Positions 1 through 5,122 of a stretch of DNA of 5,122 nt are shown in pieces. The stretch's first letter is position 1. Each line of letters opens with the position of its first letter. The stretch is from Planctomycetota bacterium (GTDB taxonomy: Bacteria; Planctomycetota; Phycisphaerae; SM23-33; FEN-1343): positions 1 to 5,122 of the forward strand of contig JABMQG010000073.1 in NCBI GenBank assembly GCA_013203365.1, read 5' to 3'. A model generated the notes under the pieces. That model was not told the DNA's origin and searched no databases. It worked only from the letters and a program-made list of their open reading frames with translations. Made by a program: the position numbers and the translations under genes.

Positions 1-411
1 GCCATGTGGACCGGCGGCGCCTTCGACTTCGACGGCGACGTGGACATCTTCGACTTCGGCAGCTTCCAGGGCAATTACGGCACGGTTGCCGCAGGCTATC
101 CCGTCGAGGTCGATACCGTTGTCATGCCCGATCCGCCCTTTGGCGGTGAGGTTCCGCCCTACCTCCTTTCTAACGACTTAAACAAAGATCACGTATTCGA
201 CATGTTTGACTTCCTGATCTTCCAACGCAACTTCGGCAACACCGAGGGAATGATGCCGACGGATGGCGACCTGGATCACGATGGCGACGTGGACATCTTC
301 GACTGGGCCATTTTCGATTACTGCCCATCGATGCCTGCACCCGAGCCGGCCACGGCGCTGCTTTTGGCCCTCGGCGCAGCCGCCGTCTTTGGAAAAATCA
401 GGCGCAGGTAG
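1..411 (+). CDS. Secreted dockerin-like repeat protein with PEP-CTERM tail (3' end only)
   Basis: This is the C-terminal part of an exported protein. The reading frame is open to the left edge, so the ATG at position 4 is probably internal. Counting from that ATG, three EF-hand-like dockerin half-repeats are visible: residues 8-26 (DFDGDVDIFD core, ending GNYG), 58-78 (DLNKDHVFDMFD core, ending RNFG) and 89-106 (DLDHDGDVDIFD core). Their spaced Asp residues are typical calcium ligands. The second repeat departs most from consensus, with His where Gly is usual. Residues 113-115 are Pro-Glu-Pro, followed by a hydrophobic segment (about 116-130) and a basic KIRRR end: the PEP-CTERM signal that in Gram-negative bacteria is processed by an exosortase-type enzyme. 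Inference: a surface or matrix protein. The N-terminal domain that would define its activity is outside the window, and no exosortase is visible. Confidence 0.88.
   Translation, partial: AMWTGGAFDFDGDVDIFDFGSFQGNYGTVAAGYPVEVDTVVMPDPPFGGEVPPYLLSNDLNKDHVFDMFDFLIFQRNFGNTEGMMPTDGDLDHDGDVDIFDWAIFDYCPSMPAPEPATALLLALGAAAVFGKIRRR
30..55 (+). repeat. Direct repeat, copy 1, in dockerin-coding DNA
   Basis: Positions 30-55 and 279-304 are identical except for one base (c33 versus t282), including a 22-base perfect core starting ggcgacgtggac. They encode the equivalent D-G-D-V-D-I-F-D part of the first and third dockerin half-repeats. Such near identity at DNA level, including third codon positions, suggests recent duplication or gene conversion within the gene. 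Confidence 0.85.
279..304 (+). repeat. Direct repeat, copy 2, in dockerin-coding DNA
   Basis: Second copy of the repeat at 30-55, with one mismatch in 26 bases. It encodes the calcium-loop core of the third dockerin half-repeat, just before the PEP-CTERM tail. Confidence 0.85.
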
Positions 412-496
412 TTTATCCAACGCCTGGGACGTGGTTTTTGCCGCAACGCGATGGGCCGGAACGAAGTGACGGCGCCGCCTCGCCAGGTAAACTTAA

Positions 497-1963
497 CTAG
501 CCTTGTGTCCTGGCCCGGACCACGTCGAGGAATGTCTCGGTCTCTTTTTGCCATTTCCCCAGCAGTGTCTTGGCCGTTCGGGCGCCTTGCCATAGGTCGA
601 TAACCTTGTCCGTGAAGCTTATCGGCCGGGCGGCCAGCGATCGCAGTGTGCGCCCGCCCCAGCCGCCACAAAGGTAAAAACGCCTATGGGCCTCGAAGAC
701 GGCTTTCTGAAGGCCGGCCACACCCAGTCGGCTGTGGTTGTAGACGCAGTGCACGCCGTCGTAATAGTCCCAGTCGCTCGGGTAGTCGGTGAATATCAAA
801 TGCGGCCGCATGTCGTCGTACATCGGCGTCCCGGGCAGTGGCGTCAGTACGCTTACCTGTAGCGTCTCGATCTGAGTTCGGCGGGCAAAATCAACAATCC
901 CCTCGGCTGTCCTGGCCGTGTGCTCCGGACCCATGACGAACATCCCGTGAATCCAGAAGCCGTTATCATGAAGAATCTTCGTGTCCTCGCTCAGCCGGGC
1001 CGAGAGGCTCTGCGGGCCGCGGTATCCCTTGTTCCACGCCTTGGCAGTGGCCTCGTCGGTTGTCTCATAGCCGATGAACAGCATGTCACCACCGGCACGG
1101 TGCATGCTCCGCAGCATTTGATCGTCCCGCTGCCGCCGGTCGCCGTCGATCCAGTGAAAGTCCACCCTCGACTGCGCGTTGAACCGCAGCCGCATCGGCC
1201 GAATCCTGTCCAAAAGCGTTCGGGTCCACTGGCGATCGGTCGTGAAATTGTCGTCATAGAAGAACAGGGTAGTGAAACCCTGTTCGGCATATCGGCACAG
1301 GTCGCGATGGACCTTCTCGACCGACTGCCGCCGCACCTTTCGCCCGAACATACGCGTTACCGAACAATATCGGCAGCCGTATGGGCAGCCGCGAGACGTC
1401 ATCACAGGCAGCTCGTACAGGTAACGCTTTCGGCAGCCGGCGAGAAGCTTGTCGAAATCGTGCATCAGAAAGTGATTCAGCGTGGGTATCTGGTCCAGAT
1501 CCGCCAGAGCCGTCGCCTGTATGATGCCCGAATCCACTTCGCCGCTGGCGATGGCCTCTATCACCGTCTCACCCTCGCCGCAGACCACTATGTCGGCGTG
1601 TGCCAGGGCCTCTTCCGGCAGCACGGTCGCGTGAACGCCGCCGATGACGATCTTCACCCCAGCCGCGTCCCGCTTGATGCGGTCGGCTATGGCGTAGCCC
1701 CTGCTGGCCGTGGGGGTCATGATCCCGATACCCACCACGTCCGCGTTACAAAGATCGGCGTATATCTTCGGGTCGGCATCCACCGGCCCGGAGATATTCT
1801 CGTTGTACACCACCACGTCGTACCCGCTCTGCTCGAGAATCGTCGCCAGCGTGATACCGCCCAGCAACGGCCACCGGGTGATCCAAGCATTCAACGGCCT
1901 ATCCGGCCGACCCTGCGGCTCGATAAAGCGAATCCTTCGCCGGCTGCTGAGACTATGTATCAT
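497..1963 (-). CDS. B12-binding-domain radical SAM protein
   Basis: A complete 488-residue protein with the two-domain layout of cobalamin-dependent radical SAM enzymes (BchE-like class). Residues about 30-140 resemble a Rossmann-type B12-binding domain, with IVIGGVHATVLPEEAL and CGEGE near 105-132. The canonical DxHxxG cobalamin-ligand motif is absent, which is common in this class. The radical SAM domain follows (about 185-385): the [4Fe-4S] motif CxxxCxxC is C193, C197 and C200 within TSRGCPYGCRYC, then FFYDDNF (234-240), IGYE (297-300) and TPLPGTP (374-380). The C-terminal 100 residues (DYYDGVHCVYNH onward) fit the tail of this class. Known members methylate or rearrange unactivated carbons in lipids, tetrapyrroles or natural products; the substrate here cannot be read from sequence. 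The ATG is preceded by GGAAGGA four bases upstream, supporting this start. It converges on the dockerin gene with an 85-base gap. Confidence 0.9.
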   Translation of the reverse strand: MIHSLSSRRRIRFIEPQGRPDRPLNAWITRWPLLGGITLATILEQSGYDVVVYNENISGPVDADPKIYADLCNADVVGIGIMTPTASRGYAIADRIKRDAAGVKIVIGGVHATVLPEEALAHADIVVCGEGETVIEAIASGEVDSGIIQATALADLDQIPTLNHFLMHDFDKLLAGCRKRYLYELPVMTSRGCPYGCRYCSVTRMFGRKVRRQSVEKVHRDLCRYAEQGFTTLFFYDDNFTTDRQWTRTLLDRIRPMRLRFNAQSRVDFHWIDGDRRQRDDQMLRSMHRAGGDMLFIGYETTDEATAKAWNKGYRGPQSLSARLSEDTKILHDNGFWIHGMFVMGPEHTARTAEGIVDFARRTQIETLQVSVLTPLPGTPMYDDMRPHLIFTDYPSDWDYYDGVHCVYNHSRLGVAGLQKAVFEAHRRFYLCGGWGGRTLRSLAARPISFTDKVIDLWQGARTAKTLLGKWQKETETFLDVVRARTQG

Positions 1964-1967
1964 TGAA

Positions 1968-1974
1968 TCCTTCC
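1968..1974 (-). promoter_or_regulatory. Ribosome binding site of the radical SAM gene
   Basis: On the minus strand the bases before the ATG read GGGAAGGATTCA-ATG. The purine-rich GGAAGGA, complementary to the 16S rRNA tail, sits four bases before the start, which is close but workable. It decides the start at 1963. Confidence 0.65.
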
Positions 1975-2046
1975 CTGAAACAGGTCTCTATAGTGCCAAT
2001 TTCTCATCACTTCGGCCCTCGTCTTTCAATCAAGCCCGATGACGAA

Positions 2047-2069
2047 TTGTATTACAAATTGTATTACAA
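2047..2069. repeat. Tandem pair of 11-bp palindromes (operator-like)
   Basis: The sequence TTGTA-T-TACAA, a perfect 5-bp inverted repeat around a central T, occurs at 2047-2057 and again at 2059-2069, so the centres are 12 bases apart, close to one helical turn. Described differently, a 12-base unit beginning aattgtatt is repeated head to tail at 2045-2056 and 2057-2068. It is AT-rich against a GC-rich background and lies 84-106 bases upstream of the radical SAM start. Two in-phase dyads are what a cooperative dimeric repressor would bind; similar TGTA/TACA dyads occur in operators of small antitoxin-type regulators. No such regulator is encoded in the window, so the operator role is inference. 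Confidence 0.5.
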
Positions 2070-2238
2070 AGCCCCTGAATGCTACCGCATGCCAACGCGT
2101 CTCACAAGGCTTGACCTGTCTCCTCGGGCCGTCACTGCGTACAATCGACAGATGCTGAAATGTTGCCGAATGTTGGACAACGACCCAGACGGGCAATCAG
2201 GTCAACAGGCCGGATGGCAGGGAACATGGAGTGCGAAA

Positions 2239-3816
2239 TCACCAAGTAAGGGTGAGTTGCTTACCGCTGGGGGACACCTCTTCGGGCAGGACCGCCAGGA
2301 GCGTATCAGCCGGCGCTTCGGCAAGCTCTTTCGGCTCCATCTTGTGAAGCCCGCCGCCGTAGACCCGGCCCACATCAAGGAGCGCATCCCAGGGGATTTC
2401 ATTCAGCGCGGTCCACACGGCCCTGAGCAGTTCCGGCTTGTCATGGAGCATTCTGGCCAATGTTACCTTGGGATATAGCAGCAAGTACACGTTGGCCGTT
2501 ATCGCCCTAGAGTGGTTCAGAATGAACCGGAACGCGCCCTTGTCCTCGCCGGTTCGCCCCATGTAGGTGCACAAGATGGGTGCTGGCTCCCGGTATTCTT
2601 GAGAGTACCAAGGCTCCCTGTGCTGGCAGAGATACCGCTCGTGGATGCACTGGGCTCGGCCGCCCTGCAGGTACTCCCAAAGACGCGGGTACTTCTGGTG
2701 AATCTCGTCTTCAGGAAGCCTGCAATCCAGGAGGACCATACGCGGGTCGATAAGCGGGTTGCCTTTTTCATCGGCCTCAATCTCGTCTGTTCGCACGAAA
2801 CGCGGACTAGGCAGGATCGGCTTCAGGAAACGATGCGGAAGCCCAAGCTCCTCAGCCTTCGCCTCGGGAAGGACAAAGAAAGCGTTGGCTCCGGTGGCGA
2901 TGCCACGTTTGATGGCAAAGAGGTCCGAAAGTTTCGGCTGCCAACCTTCACCGACGCCCTCTTTGTTGGCAAAGGCCAATCTCGTCCATTTTGCCTCCGG
3001 GCGAAGCTCGCTTCGTGCTACAAGCCGCCTCTGCTCAGGTCTGACTATTGTCCCGCCATACGTGAACTCCACCAGATGCCCATCGGGTGGCGCTGCGTTG
3101 CGGAAGCAGACGACCGCAGAGGAGACCAGTGCATCGTCGAACTGCACGTGATCGGGATCGAAGCGATGAATTCGCATCAGTGTCACGCAGTTCAGGAGGT
3201 ACTCTTTTAATGGACCGCCGTAGTTGACGTCCATGAACTCGCTTGGAATCAGCCAAATGGCCAGGGCGTCCTTTCCCATCCACGCATTGGACAGTGTTAC
3301 GAAGTGGCAATACAGGCCGGTCAATCCATTGAGGTCCACCCCGGAGGCCCGAACGTAGGCAGCGCGAAGCCGCTGTTTCGAGGCGGCGTCAAGGTGATGA
3401 TGCCTGACATACGGCGGATTGCAGACGACCAGCGTGGCCTTTCCCCTCTCATCACTGGGCGGCACTGCAGTGGTGAAATCGCCCAGCGTCAGCGCGAGCG
3501 GCGTGCCCTCCCAAAGCTTGCGAGCAGGCTGCCCGTAGTGTGGGTCGATCTCGTAGCCCTTCGCCCAGTCGATTCGGTCTTGAGGGAAACACCGCAGCAG
3601 CGCCGAGTAGAACGCTCCCGTACCGAACGCAGGATCAAGGAATCGCACCGGGCAGCCCTTTGGCAGGAGGGACTTGGCCGCACGGAGAATGTCCTCGGCC
3701 AAGGCCATCGGCGTGGCAAACTGCCCGAGTTTGTTCCGCTGAGCCTGGGACTTTGCTGAGTCCAAGCCTGCCTGAAGCTCAACCCGTCGCTGCTCAATTT
3801 CCTCGTGTTGCCGCAT
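2239..3816 (-). CDS. Type II N6-adenine DNA methyltransferase (XamI/SalI-like)
   Basis: An intact 525-residue modification enzyme expected to transfer a methyl group from S-adenosylmethionine to the N6 of adenine in the target also cut by the adjacent endonuclease. Motifs in order: motif X region KLGQFATP (29-36); motif I, the SAM-binding loop FLDPAFGTGAF (59-69); acidic motif II in GYEIDP (87-92); catalytic motif IV NPPY (133-136), diagnostic of N6-adenine or N4-cytosine methylation. The C-terminal half is a presumed target-recognition region, including IKRGIATGANAFF (302-314) and the family-like RVYGGGLHKMEPKEL (484-498). Motif order and size fit the gamma-class M.TaqI/Eco57I-like enzymes. 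The ATG lies two bases after the TAA of the endonuclease frame and has only a weak GGA about 11 bases upstream, so translation is probably coupled to the upstream gene. All motifs seem intact, so this protein should be active. Confidence 0.9.
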   Translation of the reverse strand: MRQHEEIEQRRVELQAGLDSAKSQAQRNKLGQFATPMALAEDILRAAKSLLPKGCPVRFLDPAFGTGAFYSALLRCFPQDRIDWAKGYEIDPHYGQPARKLWEGTPLALTLGDFTTAVPPSDERGKATLVVCNPPYVRHHHLDAASKQRLRAAYVRASGVDLNGLTGLYCHFVTLSNAWMGKDALAIWLIPSEFMDVNYGGPLKEYLLNCVTLMRIHRFDPDHVQFDDALVSSAVVCFRNAAPPDGHLVEFTYGGTIVRPEQRRLVARSELRPEAKWTRLAFANKEGVGEGWQPKLSDLFAIKRGIATGANAFFVLPEAKAEELGLPHRFLKPILPSPRFVRTDEIEADEKGNPLIDPRMVLLDCRLPEDEIHQKYPRLWEYLQGGRAQCIHERYLCQHREPWYSQEYREPAPILCTYMGRTGEDKGAFRFILNHSRAITANVYLLLYPKVTLARMLHDKPELLRAVWTALNEIPWDALLDVGRVYGGGLHKMEPKELAEAPADTLLAVLPEEVSPSGKQLTLTW

Positions 3817-3818
3817 GC

Positions 3819-4481
3819 TTACAGTCCAAACTCGGTTAGGTCGTCAATCCGGTGCTCCCAAACCCAGTCTATACCCTCGGCCGCCTCGTAGCCAAGGTAT
3901 CCGCTATCGAAATAGCCGCAGAGGAACAGGACATATCGCACATCCTTCCCATAGGTTCTGCGAAGCTGGGTGATCTTGATGGCCTCCTCCTTGCGGCGCT
4001 TGTTGACATTTGTGAAGTCGCCGGCCGACTTAGCCTCCACCAGGAAGGGTAGTTCCCGCGGTCCCGCTTTCGTCGGCATGATCGCCGCGTCCACGGGGAT
4101 GTTGATCTGACGGTTCTCGTTCAGGTTCACGGGCACGTTCAAATGAAAGGCGAACTGGCCTGGCTTCATCGCCGCGGCCCGCAACTTCCCGCCCGCAGGG
4201 ATGAACGTGTAGCCACGCCCTTCAAGCCATCGCCTGATCGTGGCGAGCTGCCGTTTCTCCTGCGCGTTGCGAATGATCGGATTGGCGATCGCGCCGCAGA
4301 GGCGGTCGGCAACAATAGTCGCAGCCCGGTAGACCTCATTGGCTGTGGGATTCTTCTTCGACTCAAGCCACGGAAAGATGTCAACGTCGGCCAGTCGAGC
4401 GATCATCATGCCGATGGCGCCCAGTTCCCGTTCGACCAGTTCCTTGCTCATCCGGGGCGGGACCTTGCCGTAATCTTCCAT
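3819..4481 (-). CDS. XamI-like restriction endonuclease, C-terminal catalytic part (frameshifted)
   Basis: This 220-residue frame holds the catalytic part of a XamI-type type II restriction endonuclease. Counting from the ATG at 4481, the PD-(D/E)XK nuclease motif is visible as IPVD (D131), then 17 residues, then VEAKS with E149 and K151. It is followed by GDFTN and a well-conserved end, LFLCGYFDSGYLGYEAAEG (186-204), that I recognise from the XamI family. The first-frame homology continues upstream of this ATG without a start: in this frame the bases before 4481 read DLVSR, continuing the family pattern. The ATG has no ribosome binding site, so it is probably an internal Met rather than a true start. 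XamI cuts GTCGAC; whether this protein shares that specificity is inference. Without its N-terminal part it is probably not functional. Confidence 0.82.
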   Translation of the reverse strand: MEDYGKVPPRMSKELVERELGAIGMMIARLADVDIFPWLESKKNPTANEVYRAATIVADRLCGAIANPIIRNAQEKRQLATIRRWLEGRGYTFIPAGGKLRAAAMKPGQFAFHLNVPVNLNENRQINIPVDAAIMPTKAGPRELPFLVEAKSAGDFTNVNKRRKEEAIKITQLRRTYGKDVRYVLFLCGYFDSGYLGYEAAEGIDWVWEHRIDDLTEFGL

Positions 4482-4777
4482 GCGCGAAACGAGATCTGCG
4501 ACACACCGGCTAAACCGATGAGCCGGTCGCGGGCGATGGGCGGGGCCGTGGCCATTCGAAGCATCTGGAGCACCTCGGGATGCTCACGCAGCAGGCTCGG
4601 AGAGATGTCCCTCAGGCTTCGCGTCCACTTCAACGCGGACACTACCTGCACCGTTGTCTTCTTACGGGTATCACGGTAAGCCTTCGGTGCGAAACGCAGG
4701 AACCATGCGTTGTAGAAGTCCACCGACCGGGCGATGTCTTCTTTCCATCGTTGGGGCTTGTCTGCGTTTATGCCCAT
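4448..4777 (-). CDS. XamI-like restriction endonuclease, N-terminal part (frameshifted)
   Basis: This frame gives the N-terminal part of the same endonuclease. From the ATG at 4777 it reads MGINADKPQRWKEDIARS, then FYNAWFLRFAPKAYRDTR, and about 93 residues later LIGLAGVS. The pattern matches my recollection of the XamI family N-terminus. After GVS the frame leaves the family pattern and ends with about 17 unrelated residues at the TGA at 4448-4450. The open frame extends upstream to an ATG at 4912, but I prefer 4777: the family-like sequence begins there, and a good promoter at 4823-4851 would lie inside any longer gene. A GGAG lies only three bases before this ATG, so initiation may be modest; an ATG three codons earlier is a possible alternative. 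Confidence 0.72.
   Translation of the reverse strand: MGINADKPQRWKEDIARSVDFYNAWFLRFAPKAYRDTRKKTTVQVVSALKWTRSLRDISPSLLREHPEVLQMLRMATAPPIARDRLIGLAGVSQISFRAWKITARSRPG
4494..4502 (-). other. Probable one-base deletion site in the endonuclease gene
   Basis: On the minus strand the bases read GTG-TCG-CAG-ATC-TCG. Adding one base after TCG (for example G) gives GTG-TCG-GCA-GAT-CTC-GTT-TCG-CGC-ATG, which translates as VSADLVSRM and restores the family-like pattern LAGVSxxLVxRM with correct spacing. This limits the lesion to a few bases. There is no homopolymer or slippery heptamer here to suggest programmed frameshifting. Confidence 0.7.
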
Positions 4778-5056
4778 GATCTCCATCTCGGCTTTGCCGA
4801 TTTCGCTGAAAGGACTGGTGGCATTATCATCGGCATGCCCACGATTCGCAAGGGCCGACATGGAGGGCCGGCAGCAGACAGCCACGCGGGACGCGGCTTT
4901 TCGCCGGAGCACTTGCTACTCCCGGCCGTCTTATCGGACTTATGTGAGGTGCGTCCGACGAATAAGAGATTTCTCGGCAAATCAGTCAGAGAGAAAAACG
5001 GCGGAAGTGGGGCGGGAACCGGACAATTGCGAACACCTGCAATCACCCGCTATCAC
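4778..5056. other. Intergenic region between tRNA-Lys and the restriction operon
   Basis: This stretch of 279 bases contains the operon promoter at 4823-4851. An imperfect inverted repeat lies at 4930-4966: TCGGAC (4934-4939) pairs with GTCCGA (4953-4958) around a 13-base loop, and flanking CTTAT and ATAAG can extend the stem across a bulge. I see no clear tRNA terminator, although a T-rich run (minus strand, about 4993-4998) follows the tRNA. No integrase remnant or protein-coding gene is convincing. Confidence 0.5.
4823..4851 (-). promoter_or_regulatory. Sigma-70-like promoter of the restriction-modification operon
   Basis: On the minus strand a -35 box TTGCGA (4851-4846; four of six matches to TTGACA) is followed after exactly 17 bases by a -10 box GATAAT (4828-4823; five of six matches to TATAAT). 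Transcription would begin near 4816, giving a leader of about 40 bases before the endonuclease ATG at 4777. Position, spacing and orientation all suit the operon, but promoter consensus in planctomycetes is less well defined. Confidence 0.45.

Positions 5057-5122
<66 letters not shown>

Larger units (their letters stand above)
1964..2238. other. Intergenic region between methyltransferase and radical SAM genes
   Basis: This stretch of 275 bases holds no convincing gene. It contains the tandem palindromes at 2047-2069 and presumably the promoter of the minus-strand radical SAM gene. A possible -10 hexamer TATAGA lies at 1992-1987 (minus strand), but I see no good -35 at the right distance. The direct repeat AATGTTG occurs at 2159-2165 and 2169-2175. 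I found no convincing hairpin terminator behind the methyltransferase stop. Confidence 0.6.
3819..4777 (-). pseudogene. Broken XamI-like endonuclease gene (whole extent)
   Basis: Joining the two frames with one added base gives a continuous protein of about 319 residues, a plausible full length for this family. The order is N-terminal helical region, linking segment with ATIVADRLCGAIANPIIRNA, then the PD-(D/E)XK core. No other stop or gap interrupts it, so the damage is a single, recent lesion or a sequence error. The gene is first in the operon, with the methyltransferase directly behind it. Confidence 0.75.

Noticed and set aside
412..496. Terminator between the convergent dockerin and radical SAM genes
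   Set aside because: I found no stable hairpin followed by a T run on either strand in these 85 bases.
920..1966. Long plus-strand open frame (348 codons) opposite the radical SAM gene
   Set aside because: It has no recognisable domain, is rich in Arg, His and Pro as expected from an antisense reading of GC-rich coding DNA, and lies entirely opposite a well-supported gene.
2111..2145. TTGACC and TACAAT as a plus-strand promoter
   Set aside because: The spacer is 23 bases, too long, and no plus-strand gene follows.
1963..2478. Plus-strand open frame across the intergenic gap
   Set aside because: It runs over the palindromes and into the antisense of the methyltransferase, and shows no protein-family features.
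4490..4510. Programmed ribosomal frameshift in the endonuclease
   Set aside because: There is no slippery heptamer, homopolymer or evident downstream stimulatory hairpin; a simple one-base deletion or sequence error explains it.
4778..4912. N-terminal extension of the endonuclease to the ATG at 4912
   Set aside because: The extra 45 residues lack family resemblance, and the best promoter lies within them; the start at 4777 fits better.

Overview
This 5.1 kb window looks like chromosomal DNA of a GC-rich bacterium, most likely a planctomycete (Planctomycetota) or a relative such as Verrucomicrobiota. The main clue is the left-hand gene, which ends in dockerin-like calcium-binding repeats followed by a PEP-CTERM sorting tail, a combination common in those groups. 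This placement is an inference from domain content only.

Layout from left to right: (1) positions 1-411, plus strand, the 3' end of a secreted dockerin/PEP-CTERM protein whose start lies outside the window; (2) positions 497-1963, minus strand, a complete cobalamin-binding-domain radical SAM protein that converges on the first gene; (3) positions 1964-2238, a 275-base intergenic stretch with two tandem copies of an 11-bp palindrome; (4) positions 2239-4777, minus strand, a type II restriction-modification system: a XamI-like (PD-(D/E)XK) endonuclease gene broken by an apparent one-base deletion near 4499, followed after two bases by an intact N6-adenine DNA methyltransferase; (5) positions 4778-5056, a leader region with a good sigma-70-like promoter for the restriction operon; (6) positions 5057-5122, minus strand, a tRNA-Lys(CTT) missing only its 5' acceptor strand at the window edge.

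The restriction and methylation genes form one transcription unit, endonuclease first, probably starting near position 4816. The methyltransferase start is almost certainly translationally coupled to the end of the endonuclease frame. As read, the endonuclease would be made only as two fragments, so the locus would be a modification-only relic unless the missing base is a sequencing or assembly error. By family similarity the expected target is GTCGAC; I see no copy of that hexamer in the window. The system lies directly downstream of a tRNA gene, a common place for acquired DNA, but no integrase or attachment-site duplication is visible here. The radical SAM gene has its own ribosome binding site and a long upstream gap, and shows no functional link to the restriction system.

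I did not find a clearly novel system. The most useful observations are the precisely mappable frameshift in the endonuclease, the R-before-M coupled arrangement, and the tandem palindromes at 2047-2069.
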